Source: Sphingomonas sp. IW22 (GTDB taxonomy: Bacteria; Pseudomonadota; Alphaproteobacteria; Sphingomonadales; Sphingomonadaceae). Taken from it: a stretch of DNA of 64,000 nucleotides. Positions 7,434-16,975 of this stretch are shown piece by piece. Made by a program: the position numbers and the translations under genes. Under the pieces are notes generated by a model. The model searched no databases. It was not told the DNA's origin and worked only from the letters and a program-made list of their open reading frames with translations. The stretch is taken from the NCBI RefSeq assembly GCF_041321155.1, contig NZ_JBGGWB010000003.1, positions 62,001 to 126,000 on the forward strand, written 5' to 3'. Within the stretch, counting starts at the first letter, position 1, and every line of letters begins with the position of its first letter.

Positions 7434-9926
7434 ATGGCACGGATGGCAAGTCGAACGGCAAGCTTGTTCGACGCCGGTATCGTGGCGGACCGCTGGATCG
7501 CGGATTATCGCGCGGCGCGGTTGCGCGGCGACGTGATGGCCGATGCCGCTGACGATGCCGCATGGCGCGCGCTGTTCGAGGAACTGGCCGCCAATGTCGG
7601 CGAATCGCTGGCCGATGCGTTGGAACGCGCACAGCGCCAGGCCGATGACATCGGCACCGGCTTTCGTGTGGCGGGCGACAGTGACGAGCGCCCCTGGCCG
7701 CTGTCGCCGGTGCCCCTGCTGATCGACGGCGACGAATGGGCAGGTATTCGCGACGGCGTTATCCAGCGTGCCGAGTTGATGGAGACGATTGCCGCCGATC
7801 TCTATGGCCCCGCCCGGTTGGTGTCGCAGGGGCTGATTCCGGCGGCCGTGGTGACGGGCAGCCCCTATTTCCTGCGGCCGATGAAGGGTCTGGTGCCGCC
7901 GGGCGGGCATCACCTGAATGTCGTGGCGGTCGATCTGTGCCGCGGGCCGACCGGTGAATGGAGCGTGCTGGCCGATCATCTGCGCGGTCCCGTCGGCGCG
8001 GGCTATGCGCTGGAGAACCGGCTGGCAATCGCGCGGACGCTGGGCGGACTTCAGGCGCGGCTGAATGTAGAGCGGCATGCCCCCTTTTTCGCCAGCCTAC
8101 GCGACGGGCTGGCCGCCGCCTGCGCGCGCAGCGACCCGCGCATCGGGCTGATGACGCCGGGGCGGCTGAACCAGAGCTATGCCGAACAGGCACATCTGGC
8201 GCGCTATCTGGGCTTCTTGCTGGTTGAGGGTGCCGATCTGGCCGTGATCGACGACCGGCTTTACGTCCGCACCATCGCCGGGCTGAAGCGCGTCGACGGG
8301 CTGTGGCGGCGGACCGATCCCACGCTGCTGGACCCGCTGGCGTTCGATTCTACATCGGCGATCGGCGTGCCCGGACTGGTCGATGCGATGGCGGCGGGCA
8401 ATGTCGTGGTTGCCAATGCGCCCGGTGCAGGCGTGCTGGAATCGCCCGCACTGGCGGCGTTCCTCCCCGCGCTTTCCACCCGGCTGACGGGGGAGGGGCT
8501 GTCGCTGCCTAACATCGCCACCTGGTGGTGCGGACAGCCGCGCGCGGCGGCCCAGGTGGTCGATGAACTGGCCAGCATGACCATCGCTCCCGCTTTCGGC
8601 GTGCCGACCCTTGCCCTGTCCGACGGGCGCCCCGTTTCGGGGGCGGAGCTGTCCGACGATGCCCGTGCCGCGCTGCTGGCGGATATCGAGCGGCGGCCAC
8701 AGGATTATGTGGGGCAGGAAGTGGTGCATCTGTCCACTATGCCCGTCGTCATCGACGGCGCGCTGGTACCGCGACCCTTCACGCTGCGCGTCTTTGCCGC
8801 GCGCGACGGGCAAGGCGGGTGGAGCGTGCTGCCCGGCGGGTTCGCGCGCATCGGCGAACATGCCGACCCGCGCGCCACGGCCATCGGAGAGGGTGAATGG
8901 TCCGCCGACGTCATCGTCCATGGCAGCGATGCCGTGGAGCCGGTGTCGCTGCTGCCCGCCGTCGATTCGCTGCACCTGCGCCGCAATCCCGGCACCTTGC
9001 CCAGCCGCGCGGCGGACAATCTGTTCTGGCTGGGTCGCTATCTGGAACGGGGTGAGGCGCTGCTGGGCCTGATCCGCGTGTTGCTGGGCCATTCAATCAC
9101 TGCCGATGCGGGCGCGGCGCTGGCTCCGGCCACGGTCCGCCGCATCGCCGCGACGATCGCGTCGCTGGGTGCCGCGCCAGAACCGTCGAGCCACCGCCGC
9201 ACCGATCTGGTCACCACCGCGCGCACGGCCATGGAGAGCGTCGATAGTGGCTGGTATTCGGTGCGCGCCATCAACCGCCAGGCGCGCGGGCTGGGCCGGG
9301 TCAGCCGCGACCGGCTCGCCGCCGACATGATCCGCCTGCTGGACGCGCCGCACCCCACGCGGGGCGGGGTGCTGGACCGGGCAGGTTCGCTCCAGCGGCG
9401 CTATGCCGCGCTGGCGGGGCTATCGGCGGAGCATATGGGCCGCACCGATGGCTGGCGCTTCCACGATCTGGGTCGCCGCATCGAACGCGCGATCAAGATC
9501 GTGCGCGCGGTTCTGAGCTTCGGGATCGAGGCGTCGAGCGCCGATGACCTGTCGGTCCTGCTCGACCTGGCGGACAGCCAGATTAGTTATCGGCAGCGAT
9601 ATCTGACCGGCATCGCGCGGGTGGCGGTGATCGACCTGGTGGCGCTGGACCCCGGCAATCCGCGCGCGCTGGCATTTCAGGTGGCGCGCATCGCCGAGCA
9701 TCTGGCTGCGCTTCCGGTTCTGAAGGACGACGGACTGGCCGAACCGCAACAGCGCGTCGCCGCCGAACTGGGGGCGATGCTGGCGACGGCGGATGCCGCG
9801 ACGCTGGACGCCGGCGCGCTGTTGGCGATCGAGGGGCGGCTGATCGCGCTGGCGGACGCGGTGGCGCGGCGATATTTCCTGCAAGGGGCCGAACCCCTGC
9901 GCGCCAGCGGCCTGACGCTGGCATGA
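7434..9926 (+). CDS. fused circularly permuted ATP-grasp and alpha-E protein
   Basis: About 830 residues. The first ~480 are a circularly permuted ATP-grasp domain (DUF404/DUF407-type): GSPYFLRPMKGLVPPGGHH, a long central region with VVANAPGAGVLESPALAAFLP, then RPFTLRVFAARDG. The last ~320 residues form the all-helical alpha-E domain (DUF403), starting around SRAADNLFWLGRYLERGE. In many bacteria these are two genes next to a transglutaminase-like gene; here they are one polypeptide, overlapping the transglutaminase gene by 4 bases. The set is thought to make or process a peptide-like amide linkage, but no product is known. ATG 7443, with GGGGGA about 10 bases upstream, is an alternative start. 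Confidence 0.82.
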   Translation: MARMASRTASLFDAGIVADRWIADYRAARLRGDVMADAADDAAWRALFEELAANVGESLADALERAQRQADDIGTGFRVAGDSDERPWPLSPVPLLIDGDEWAGIRDGVIQRAELMETIAADLYGPARLVSQGLIPAAVVTGSPYFLRPMKGLVPPGGHHLNVVAVDLCRGPTGEWSVLADHLRGPVGAGYALENRLAIARTLGGLQARLNVERHAPFFASLRDGLAAACARSDPRIGLMTPGRLNQSYAEQAHLARYLGFLLVEGADLAVIDDRLYVRTIAGLKRVDGLWRRTDPTLLDPLAFDSTSAIGVPGLVDAMAAGNVVVANAPGAGVLESPALAAFLPALSTRLTGEGLSLPNIATWWCGQPRAAAQVVDELASMTIAPAFGVPTLALSDGRPVSGAELSDDARAALLADIERRPQDYVGQEVVHLSTMPVVIDGALVPRPFTLRVFAARDGQGGWSVLPGGFARIGEHADPRATAIGEGEWSADVIVHGSDAVEPVSLLPAVDSLHLRRNPGTLPSRAADNLFWLGRYLERGEALLGLIRVLLGHSITADAGAALAPATVRRIAATIASLGAAPEPSSHRRTDLVTTARTAMESVDSGWYSVRAINRQARGLGRVSRDRLAADMIRLLDAPHPTRGGVLDRAGSLQRRYAALAGLSAEHMGRTDGWRFHDLGRRIERAIKIVRAVLSFGIEASSADDLSVLLDLADSQISYRQRYLTGIARVAVIDLVALDPGNPRALAFQVARIAEHLAALPVLKDDGLAEPQQRVAAELGAMLATADAATLDAGALLAIEGRLIALADAVARRYFLQGAEPLRASGLTLA

Positions 9927-10810
9927 CCATCATGCGCTATGCCATCCGCCACGTGACGCATTTCGACTATGCCGAGCCGGTCGCGTTCGCCCGCTGTAAC
10001 CTCAGGCTCCAGCCCATCGACTGGCCGGGCCAGCGGGTGATCGACTATTCGCTGACCATCCGCCCTGGCGGCCGCACGGCGCCTGCACGCGCGCAGGCGG
10101 GGCTGGCGCACGTTACCCGGCTGGTCGTCGATCAGCCGACGCGCGAGCTGACCATCGAAAGCGTCGCGCACATTACCGTCGACCGGCCGATCCCCGTGCC
10201 CTCAGCCGATGATCCGACGCTCGCTGATGTCGCGCGGCTGGCCCGCGACAGCCGCGACCTGTCGCCGCTGTCGCCAGCGGCCTATCTGTACCCCAGCCCG
10301 CGCATCCCGGTGAACGACGAGATTGGGCGGTGGTGTGCTGAGGACCTGTCACCCGGACGCGGCGTGCTGGAGGCGGGGATCGCGCTTGCCCGGCGCATCC
10401 AGCGCGAATTCGCCTTCGACCCCGCCGCCACCCTGGTCGACACGCCGCCGGCAGAGGCATTCGCCAAGCGGGGTGGTGTGTGTCAGGACTTTGCCCAGAT
10501 CATGCTGTGCGGATTGCGCGCGGCGGGTGTGCCGGCGGCCTATGCGTCCGGTTATCTCCGCACGCTGCCACCACCGGGGCAGGAACGGCTGGTGGGTGCC
10601 GATGCCACTCATGCCTGGGTCCTGATCTGGTGCGGGCCGGTGCTGGGCTGGGTCGGGGTCGATCCGACCAACGGCATCTGGATGGCGACCGATCACGTCA
10701 TCGTTGCCATCGGCCGCGATTATGGCGACATCGCGCCGATCGACGGCATCGTCCTGGGTTCGGGTGCGCAGGACATGGACGTGTCGGTCGACGTCGCGCC
10801 ACAGGAGTGA
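9923..10810 (+). CDS. transglutaminase-like cysteine peptidase family protein
   Basis: A 295-residue protein with an N-terminal bacterial transglutaminase-like domain (YAIRHVTHFDYAEPV, typical of the family N-terminus) and a papain-like core. The likely catalytic triad is the Cys in GGVCQDFAQIM, the His in DATHAWVLIW and the Asp in GVDPTNG. There is no signal peptide, so it should act in the cytoplasm. It overlaps the ATP-grasp/alpha-E gene by ATGA, which indicates translational coupling; the common association of these domains suggests it hydrolyses or transfers the amide bond made by its neighbour. The specific reaction is unknown. Confidence 0.85.
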   Translation: MTIMRYAIRHVTHFDYAEPVAFARCNLRLQPIDWPGQRVIDYSLTIRPGGRTAPARAQAGLAHVTRLVVDQPTRELTIESVAHITVDRPIPVPSADDPTLADVARLARDSRDLSPLSPAAYLYPSPRIPVNDEIGRWCAEDLSPGRGVLEAGIALARRIQREFAFDPAATLVDTPPAEAFAKRGGVCQDFAQIMLCGLRAAGVPAAYASGYLRTLPPPGQERLVGADATHAWVLIWCGPVLGWVGVDPTNGIWMATDHVIVAIGRDYGDIAPIDGIVLGSGAQDMDVSVDVAPQE

Positions 10811-10879
10811 CGCGGCGAAGATTGCCATCGCGGTGATGGCGGCCCATCTAGCGGGCAACGATGTTCAACGGGGAATCAA

Positions 10880-11809
10880 GTGGCTGATCCTTACGCAACC
10901 CTCGGCGTGTCGCGCGGCGCGGGCGAGGACGAGATCAAGAAGGCATATCGCAAGCTCGCCAAGGAGCTGCACCCCGACCGGAATCGCGACAACCCAAAAG
11001 CGTCGGAGCGTTTTTCCCAGGTCACCAACGCCTATGACCTGCTGACCGACAAGGACAAGCGCGCGCGGTTCGACCGGGGTGAGATCGACGCCGACGGCAA
11101 CCCGACCGCGCCTTTCGGCTTTGGTCGCGGCGGGCCGGGCGGTGGCGCGGGCGGCGGTGGCTTTCGCCCCGATTTCGGCAGCGACGGTGGCGATTTCGGC
11201 GACATTTTCGAAGGCCTGTTCGGTGGCGCGCGCGGGGGTGGCGGTGGCGGTTTCGCCAGCGGCTTTGGCCGGCGTCAGGCGCCAAAGGGCGCGAACGTCG
11301 CCTATCGCGTGGCAGTGCCCTTTGTCGACGCGGTGACGCTGGCGCCGCAGCGGCTGAACCTGCCCGACGGCACGACGGTCGAGGTCAAGCTGCCCGCCGG
11401 CGTCGATACCGGCACCCAGATGCGCCTGGGCGGCAAGGGGCAGCCCGGCCCCGGTGGTAATGGCGATGCGATGGTGACGATCGAAGTCCAGCCGCACCCG
11501 TTTTTCAAGCGCGATGGCGACGATGTCCGCCTGGACCTGCCGATCACGCTGGCCGAAGCGGTACTGGGGGACGAAGTGCGTGTGCCGACGCCCGACAGCG
11601 CGGTGAAGCTCAAGGTGCCGCGCGGCGCCAGTTCGGGCAAGACATTGCGCGTGCGCGGTCGCGGTTTCCACCGCAAGGACGGGACGCGCGGCGACCTGCT
11701 GGTCACGCTGATGGTCGACCTGCCTGCCGATGATGCGGCGCTGCAAGCCTTTGTCGAGGGGTGGGAAGGCGCACACAAGGGGAACCCGCGCGGTCGCCTT
11801 GGCGTCTGA
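10880..11809 (+). CDS. DnaJ-class co-chaperone (CbpA/DnaJ-like, no zinc domain)
   Basis: A 309-residue protein starting at GTG 10880. Residues 1-70 are a J-domain (DPYATLGVSRGAGEDEIKKA, with the HPD tripeptide in KELHPDRN) that stimulates DnaK ATPase. It is followed by a Gly/Phe-rich linker (~85-135) and then the two-barrel DnaJ C-terminal substrate-binding region (LPAGVDTGTQMRLGGKGQPG, RGRGFHRKDGTRGDLLV). The cysteine-rich zinc-finger module is missing, which makes it a class II/CbpA-like J protein rather than DnaJ itself. It lies 9 bases upstream of the yihY-like gene and may share its transcript. Confidence 0.9.
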   Translation: MADPYATLGVSRGAGEDEIKKAYRKLAKELHPDRNRDNPKASERFSQVTNAYDLLTDKDKRARFDRGEIDADGNPTAPFGFGRGGPGGGAGGGGFRPDFGSDGGDFGDIFEGLFGGARGGGGGGFASGFGRRQAPKGANVAYRVAVPFVDAVTLAPQRLNLPDGTTVEVKLPAGVDTGTQMRLGGKGQPGPGGNGDAMVTIEVQPHPFFKRDGDDVRLDLPITLAEAVLGDEVRVPTPDSAVKLKVPRGASSGKTLRVRGRGFHRKDGTRGDLLVTLMVDLPADDAALQAFVEGWEGAHKGNPRGRLGV

Positions 11810-11818
11810 TCGGATAAT

Positions 11819-12769
11819 ATGAAGGTCGATCCGCATGAACTGACGCCGGAAGGGCGGGCGAAACAGGGCGTCGTGCGCCGGCATCTGGCGAGCCTGGGCA
11901 TTGGCGGGCGGGCCTTGGAGGTGATGAAGCGGGTGGCGGTCGGGACCTACACCACCGGGTTCACCCATGCCGGCAATCTGGCCTATCTGTCGATCCTGAC
12001 ATTGTTTCCGTTCTTCATCGTCGCCGCGTCCATCGCGCGTGTGTTCGGGCGGACGGGCGACGGCGTGCGCGCGCTGGACGCTTTTTTGCGAACCGTCCCG
12101 CCCGATGTGGCGGAAGTGTTGCAAAAGCCGATTGCCGACGTGCTGGCCGCGCGCGCGGGCAATCTGGTGTGGCTGGGTGTGATCGTCGGTTTATGGACGA
12201 CGGCCAGCTTCATCGAAACCGTGCGCGGCGTCCTGCGCGAGGCGTACGGCGTCACCATGTCGCGCCCCTTTTGGGAATATCGCCTGGGGTCGATCGGGCT
12301 GATCATCGCGTCGGTGCTGTTGGTGCTGATCGCCTTCAGCCTTCAGGTCGTGCTGACCGGGGTGGAGACGTTCATCGTGCGGCTGCTGCCCTTTGCGGGC
12401 GATATCGCGCAACTCGTCTCGATCAGCCGAATCGCCCCGGCGCTGGCGTTGTTCGGCGCGATTTACATGCTGTTCTATACGCTGACCCCGTCGCGCTGGC
12501 GTTGGTCGAAATGTCCGAAATGGCCCGGCGCCCTGCTGGTGGCGGTGTGGTGGATCGCAACCACCGCGTTGTTACCCGTGGTACTGGGCGGATTGGGCAA
12601 CTACGACCTTACCTATGGCAGCCTGGCCGGGGTGATGATCGCCCTGATTTTCTTTTTTGTGATCGGACTGGGACTGGTGGTTGGAGCCGAATTGAACGCC
12701 GCACTGGCGGAACTGCCCGAAAACGGTCTAGAGGCCGCCGACGTCCAGAAGGAGGATCAGGCGGCGTGA
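11819..12769 (+). CDS. YihY/BrkB-family inner membrane protein
   Basis: A 316-residue integral membrane protein with about six hydrophobic helices. The family pattern is visible in AGNLAYLSILTLFPFFIVAA near residue 45, in the central amphipathic region, and in YGSLAGVMIALIFFFVIGLG near the C-terminus, which ends in a soluble acidic tail. Members were once annotated as ribonuclease BN by mistake; the actual function is unknown. The stop overlaps the fabI start as GTGA (12766-12769), so the two are probably translated together. Confidence 0.88.
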   Translation: MKVDPHELTPEGRAKQGVVRRHLASLGIGGRALEVMKRVAVGTYTTGFTHAGNLAYLSILTLFPFFIVAASIARVFGRTGDGVRALDAFLRTVPPDVAEVLQKPIADVLAARAGNLVWLGVIVGLWTTASFIETVRGVLREAYGVTMSRPFWEYRLGSIGLIIASVLLVLIAFSLQVVLTGVETFIVRLLPFAGDIAQLVSISRIAPALALFGAIYMLFYTLTPSRWRWSKCPKWPGALLVAVWWIATTALLPVVLGGLGNYDLTYGSLAGVMIALIFFFVIGLGLVVGAELNAALAELPENGLEAADVQKEDQAA

Positions 12770-13569
12770 GCGGATTGATGCAGGGCAAGCGGGGACTCGT
12801 CATGGGTTTGGCGAACGATCGTTCGCTCGCCTGGGGCATTGCGAAACATTTGGCAGATCAGGGCGCCGAACTGGCGTTCAGCTATCAGGGCGATGCGCTG
12901 GCGCGTCGTGTGAAGCCGCTGGCTGAGCAGCTTGGCTCGGATTTCATCTTTGATTGCGACGTGAGCGACATGGCTTCGCTCGACGCCGCGTTCGAGACGC
13001 TGAAATCGCGGTGGGAGACGATCGATTTCGTCGTCCACGCCATCGGCTTTTCGGACAAGAACGAGCTGCGCGGTCGCTATTATGACACCAGCCTCGAAAA
13101 TTTCCTGATGACGATGAACATCAGCGTCTATTCCTTCACCGCCGTGGCACAGCGTGCGCGGGCGATGATGCCGAATGGCGGGTCGATGCTGACGCTGACC
13201 TATTACGGGTCGGAAAAGGTCGTGCCGCATTACAATGTGATGGGTGTGGCAAAGTCGGCGCTCGACACGTCGGTCAAATATCTTGCCGCCGATTTGGGAC
13301 CGGAGAATATTCGCGTGAACGCGATTTCCGCCGGGCCAATCAAGACGCTGGCGGCGTCCGGCATCGGCGATTTCCGCTACATCCTGAAGTGGAACGAGCT
13401 GAACGCGCCGCTGCGTCGCAACGTCACGATCGAGGATGTGGGTGGTGCTGGTCTCTACCTGTTGTCGGACCTGGCATCGGGCGTGACCGGCGAGATCCAC
13501 CATGTCGACGGCGGCTATAACGTGATCGGCATGAAGGCCGAGGACGCGCCCGACATCGCGCTGTCCTGA
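12766..13569 (+). CDS. fabI: enoyl-[acyl-carrier-protein] reductase (NADH)
   Basis: A 267-residue short-chain-dehydrogenase-type enzyme that reduces the trans-2 double bond of enoyl-ACP in the last step of each fatty-acid elongation cycle. The N-terminal nucleotide-binding segment GKRGLVMGLANDRSLAWGIA is FabI-specific. The catalytic pair is the Tyr and Lys in TYYGSEKVVPHYNVMGVAKSA, and the C-terminus GASGVTG-like segment is followed by HHVDGGYNVIGM. The GTG start overlaps the yihY stop; the alternative ATG at 12778 would shorten it by four residues. It is the probable target of triclosan-type inhibitors in this organism. Confidence 0.95.
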   Translation: MSGLMQGKRGLVMGLANDRSLAWGIAKHLADQGAELAFSYQGDALARRVKPLAEQLGSDFIFDCDVSDMASLDAAFETLKSRWETIDFVVHAIGFSDKNELRGRYYDTSLENFLMTMNISVYSFTAVAQRARAMMPNGGSMLTLTYYGSEKVVPHYNVMGVAKSALDTSVKYLAADLGPENIRVNAISAGPIKTLAASGIGDFRYILKWNELNAPLRRNVTIEDVGGAGLYLLSDLASGVTGEIHHVDGGYNVIGMKAEDAPDIALS

Positions 13570-13579
13570 CGCGCCGCCC

Positions 13580-14092
13580 ATGGACATCCGCCCCGCCCGG
13601 CCAGAGGACGTGCCCGCGCTGGACAGCCTGCTGCGCACCAGCTTCGAAAGCGCGGCGGAGGCGGATCTGGTGCGCCGCCTGTGCATCGACGGCGACATGG
13701 TGCTGACCATGATCGCGCGCGATCCCGATATCGTCGGCGCGGCCGTGTTCAGCCGCATGGCGGTGGAAGTGAACGGCGCGGCCATTCCCGCCGTCGCGCT
13801 GGCACCGCTGGCGGTGGCGGGGCCGTGGCGGCGACAGGGTGTGGGCGAAGCGCTGGTCGCGGCGGGGCATGACGCACTGGCGCGCGCCGGATGGGTACTG
13901 AGCTTCGTGCTGGGCGAGCCGGCTTATTATGCGCGCTTCGGCTATGCGGCCGATTGGGCGAGCGGTTTCGACAGCCCCTATGCCGGCGATTATCTGATGG
14001 CCATGCCGCTGCAATCGGCGGGGATGCCGTGCGGCGTGCGCGGCACGGCCACCCATGCGCCGGCCTTTGCCGCGCTATCGGAGGATGCATGA
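13580..14092 (+). CDS. GNAT-family N-acetyltransferase
   Basis: A 170-residue single-domain acetyltransferase. It starts [19 protein letters not shown], the usual first strand and helix of GNAT enzymes. The acetyl-CoA-binding motif A is [20 protein letters not shown], followed by [20 protein letters not shown], which places it near the YhbS-like group. The substrate is unknown. It lies 10 bases after fabI and overlaps aroC by ATGA; its 3' end also holds the strong GGAGGA ribosome-binding site for aroC at 14080-14085. Confidence 0.88.
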   Translation: MDIRPARPEDVPALDSLLRTSFESAAEADLVRRLCIDGDMVLTMIARDPDIVGAAVFSRMAVEVNGAAIPAVALAPLAVAGPWRRQGVGEALVAAGHDALARAGWVLSFVLGEPAYYARFGYAADWASGFDSPYAGDYLMAMPLQSAGMPCGVRGTATHAPAFAALSEDA

Positions 14093-15156
14093 GCTTCAAC
14101 AGTTTCGGCCGGGTCTTTCGCTTCACGACCTGGGGTGAAAGCCACGGGCCGGCGATCGGCGCGGTGGTCGATGGCTGCCCGCCGGGACTGACGCTCAGCG
14201 AAGCGGACATTCAGCCCTTTCTGGACGCGCGCCGCCCCGGCACCAGCCGCTTCACGACGCAGCGGCGCGAACCCGACGCCGTCCGTATCCTGTCGGGCGT
14301 GTTCGAAGGGCGCACGACCGGCACGCCGATCAGCCTGATGATCGAAAATGTCGACCAGCGGTCCAAGGATTATTCGGAAGTCGCCAAGGCCTATCGCCCC
14401 GGTCACGCGGATTACGCCTATGACGCCAAGTACGGCTTTCGCGACTATCGCGGCGGCGGGCGATCGTCGGCCCGCGAAACGGCCAGCCGCGTGGCGGCGG
14501 GGGCGGTCGCGCGCGCGGTCATTCCCGAAGTGACGATCCGTGCCTGGGTCGAATCGATCGGCGGTGACGCCATCGACCCCACCCGGTTCGACGCGGATGA
14601 AATCGCGCGCAATCCCTTTTTCTGTCCCGATCCGGTCGCAGCAGCGCGTTGGGAAGGGCTGGTCGACGGCGCGCGCAAGGCGGGGTCATCGCTGGGCGCT
14701 GTCATCGCCGCAGAGGCGACCGGCGTGCCCGCCGGATGGGGCGCCCCGCTTTACGCGAAGCTGGACAGCGAACTGGCGGCGGCGATCATGTCGATCAACG
14801 CGGTAAAGGGCGTGGAGATCGGCGACGGGTTCGACGCCGCACGCCTGACGGGTGAGCAGAATGCCGATCCGATGCGCCCCGGCGAGGGCGGGCCCGCTTT
14901 CCTTGCCAATCATGCGGGCGGCATTGCGGGCGGTATTTCGACAGGCCAGCCGATCCGCCTGCGCTGTGCGTTCAAGCCGACCAGCTCGATCCTGACGCCG
15001 GTGGAGACGGTCACTCGCGAGGGCGAGGCGACCGAAATCGCGACGCGTGGGCGCCATGACCCCTGCGTAGGTATTCGCGGCGTGCCGGTCGTGGAGGCGA
15101 TGCTGGCGCTGGTTTTGGCTGATCAGAAGCTGCTTCACCGCGCCCAGTGCGGCTGA
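14089..15156 (+). CDS. aroC: chorismate synthase
   Basis: A 355-residue enzyme that converts 5-enolpyruvylshikimate-3-phosphate to chorismate with reduced FMN, the last shikimate-pathway step. It begins [20 protein letters not shown] and carries the signatures [22 protein letters not shown] (within the first third), [18 protein letters not shown] and, near the end, [17 protein letters not shown]. The length fits the family. The start overlaps the GNAT stop by four bases and has a strong GGAGGA site, so it is translated as the last gene of the yihY-fabI-GNAT-aroC run. Confidence 0.96.
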   Translation: MSFNSFGRVFRFTTWGESHGPAIGAVVDGCPPGLTLSEADIQPFLDARRPGTSRFTTQRREPDAVRILSGVFEGRTTGTPISLMIENVDQRSKDYSEVAKAYRPGHADYAYDAKYGFRDYRGGGRSSARETASRVAAGAVARAVIPEVTIRAWVESIGGDAIDPTRFDADEIARNPFFCPDPVAAARWEGLVDGARKAGSSLGAVIAAEATGVPAGWGAPLYAKLDSELAAAIMSINAVKGVEIGDGFDAARLTGEQNADPMRPGEGGPAFLANHAGGIAGGISTGQPIRLRCAFKPTSSILTPVETVTREGEATEIATRGRHDPCVGIRGVPVVEAMLALVLADQKLLHRAQCG

Positions 15157-15275
15157 TTTCGGCTAAATAAGGCAAGAATCGGGCGGATGGATGCTATCCA
15201 GCGCCCAGTTGAGCGACCCTTTCCTGTTGGCGGGCGTTTAATACCCGCAAGTTCGCAAGAGGAAAGGTAGTTCCA

Positions 15276-15557
15276 ATGCGTAATAAAGCTATTGTTGCCG
15301 TGGCCCTGATGTTTGGTTCGACTGCGGCTGTCGCCCAGATGACGCCGCAAACGACTCCGCAGACCACGCCGGAAACCATGCAGCAGACGATGCCCGGCCA
15401 GACTGCGCCGCAGCCGACCACGCCGGATGCAACGATGCCGGGCCAGACTGCACCCGACAGCACGGTTGATGAGGGCATGAACAATCCGTCGACCACGACA
15501 GAGCCGACGGTGCCCGAAACCACCGAACCGACCGACGACACGCCCCCGCAGGGCTGA
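15276..15557 (+). CDS. small exported Thr/Pro-rich protein
   Basis: A 93-residue protein with a clear signal peptide (about 21 residues, MRNKAIVAVALMFGSTAAVA, cleaved before QMTPQ). The mature part is low-complexity and made of Thr, Pro, Gln and Met, with TPQTTPQTTPETMQQT and two copies of MPGQTAP, and ends in an acidic Thr/Pro region. There is no recognisable domain and no cysteine. It is preceded by GAGGAAAGG at about 15259-15267 and followed directly by a strong hairpin terminator, so it is probably a monocistronic real gene. Function unknown; a periplasmic or surface-exposed flexible protein is the most that can be said. Confidence 0.7.
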   Translation: MRNKAIVAVALMFGSTAAVAQMTPQTTPQTTPETMQQTMPGQTAPQPTTPDATMPGQTAPDSTVDEGMNNPSTTTEPTVPETTEPTDDTPPQG

Positions 15558-15575
15558 AGCCGGTAAATGAAAATC

Positions 15576-15602
15576 GGCCCCGCATCCCATCGATGCGGGG
15601 CC
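15576..15602. terminator. bidirectional hairpin terminator
   Basis: A perfect 11-bp stem (15576-15586 with 15592-15602) with a 5-base loop. It is followed on the plus strand by GTTTTCG and on the minus strand by GATTTTCA. It lies between the convergent small exported protein gene and purA and can serve both. Confidence 0.8.
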
Positions 15603-15611
15603 GTTTTCGTG

Positions 15612-16901
15612 TCAGTCGGCGAAGGGGTCGCGAACCAGGATCGTGTCTTCCCGTTCCGGGCTGGTCGACACCAGCGTGACGGGGCAGTGGATCAGTTCTT
15701 CGATCCGGCGGATATATTTGATCGCCTGTGCCGGCAGTTCGGCCCAGCTCCGCGCTCCGGCGGTCGTTTGTGACCAGCCTTCCATCGTTTCATAGATCGG
15801 CTCGACCCGTGCCTGATCGGCGGCATGGGCAGGGTAATGGTCGAGCTGCGTATCGCCCAGGCGATAGCCGGTGCAGATCTTCACTTCCTCAAACCCGTCC
15901 AGCACGTCCAGCTTGGTCAGCGCGATGCCGGTGATACCGCTGACCGCCGCCGACTGGCGCACCAGCACGGCGTCGAACCAGCCGCACCGGCGCTTGCGAC
16001 CGGTGACGGTGCCGAATTCATGCCCGCGCACGCCCAGCCGTTCGCCGGTCTCGTCCTCCAGCTCGGTGGGGAAGGGGCCAGAGCCGACGCGCGTCGTATA
16101 AGCCTTGGCGATGCCCAGCACGAAGCCGACCGCTCCCGGCCCCAGACCCGAACCGCCAGCCGCAGTGCCGGCGATCGTGTTGGAGGAGGTGACGAAGGGA
16201 TAGGTGCCGTGATCGATGTCGAGCAGCACGCCCTGCGCGCCTTCGAACAGGATGCGCTTGCCACCCGCGCGGGCGTCGTTCAGCATCCGCCACACCGGCG
16301 CCGCGAACGGCAGCACGAAGTCGGCGATGCCGCGCAGTTCCGCGATCAACGCCTCGCGGTCGATCGGCGATTCGCCGAAACCGGCGCGCAGCGCATCGTG
16401 ATGCGCGCTCAGCCGGTCGAGCTGCGGACCGAGATCGTCCAGATGCGCCAGGTCGCACACGCGGATCGCGCGACGGCCCACCTTGTCTTCATAAGCCGGG
16501 CCGATGCCGCGCCGCGTGGTGCCGATCTTGCCCGCGCCGCTCGCATCCTCACGCAGACCGTCCAGGTCGCGGTGGAAGGGCAGGATCAGCGTACAGGTTT
16601 CCGCGATCATCAGCGTGTCGGGGGTGACGGTCACGCCCTGTTCGCGCAGTCGCTCCACCTCTGCCTTCAGCGCCCAGGGGTCCAGAACGACGCCGTTGCC
16701 GATCACGCTGGGCGTGCCGCGGACGATGCCAGAGGGCAGCAGCGACAGCTTATAGACCTTTTCGCCCACGACCAGCGTGTGTCCGGCATTGTGGCCGCCC
16801 TGGAACCGGACCACAACGTCGGCACGCTCCGCCAGCCAGTCGACGATCTTGCCCTTGCCCTCGTCACCCCATTGGGCGCCGATTACCGCCACATTCGCCA
16901 C
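15612..16901 (-). CDS. purA: adenylosuccinate synthase
   Basis: A 429-residue enzyme joining IMP and aspartate with GTP, the first committed step to AMP. It starts at GTG 16901 with [20 protein letters not shown], the family N-terminus and P-loop, preceded by GAGGAA. Other signatures are [27 protein letters not shown], the [20 protein letters not shown] region and, near the C-terminus, [17 protein letters not shown]. The frame is open upstream of 16901, but those residues have no family resemblance. It ends ten bases before a bidirectional terminator. Confidence 0.96.
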   Translation of the reverse strand: MANVAVIGAQWGDEGKGKIVDWLAERADVVVRFQGGHNAGHTLVVGEKVYKLSLLPSGIVRGTPSVIGNGVVLDPWALKAEVERLREQGVTVTPDTLMIAETCTLILPFHRDLDGLREDASGAGKIGTTRRGIGPAYEDKVGRRAIRVCDLAHLDDLGPQLDRLSAHHDALRAGFGESPIDREALIAELRGIADFVLPFAAPVWRMLNDARAGGKRILFEGAQGVLLDIDHGTYPFVTSSNTIAGTAAGGSGLGPGAVGFVLGIAKAYTTRVGSGPFPTELEDETGERLGVRGHEFGTVTGRKRRCGWFDAVLVRQSAAVSGITGIALTKLDVLDGFEEVKICTGYRLGDTQLDHYPAHAADQARVEPIYETMEGWSQTTAGARSWAELPAQAIKYIRRIEELIHCPVTLVSTSPEREDTILVRDPFAD

Positions 16902-16975
16902 GACTGTTCCTCGATGCTGGAAAAAATGCGGCCCCGCCCTATCGCCGGAGGGCGCCCACGTCCACCCGCACGCTG

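Noticed and set aside
7287..8078. Long upstream extension of the exported hydrolase frame
   Set aside because: It overlaps the ATP-grasp gene on the other strand, and the signal peptide begins at 7286, so the extension is chance open frame.
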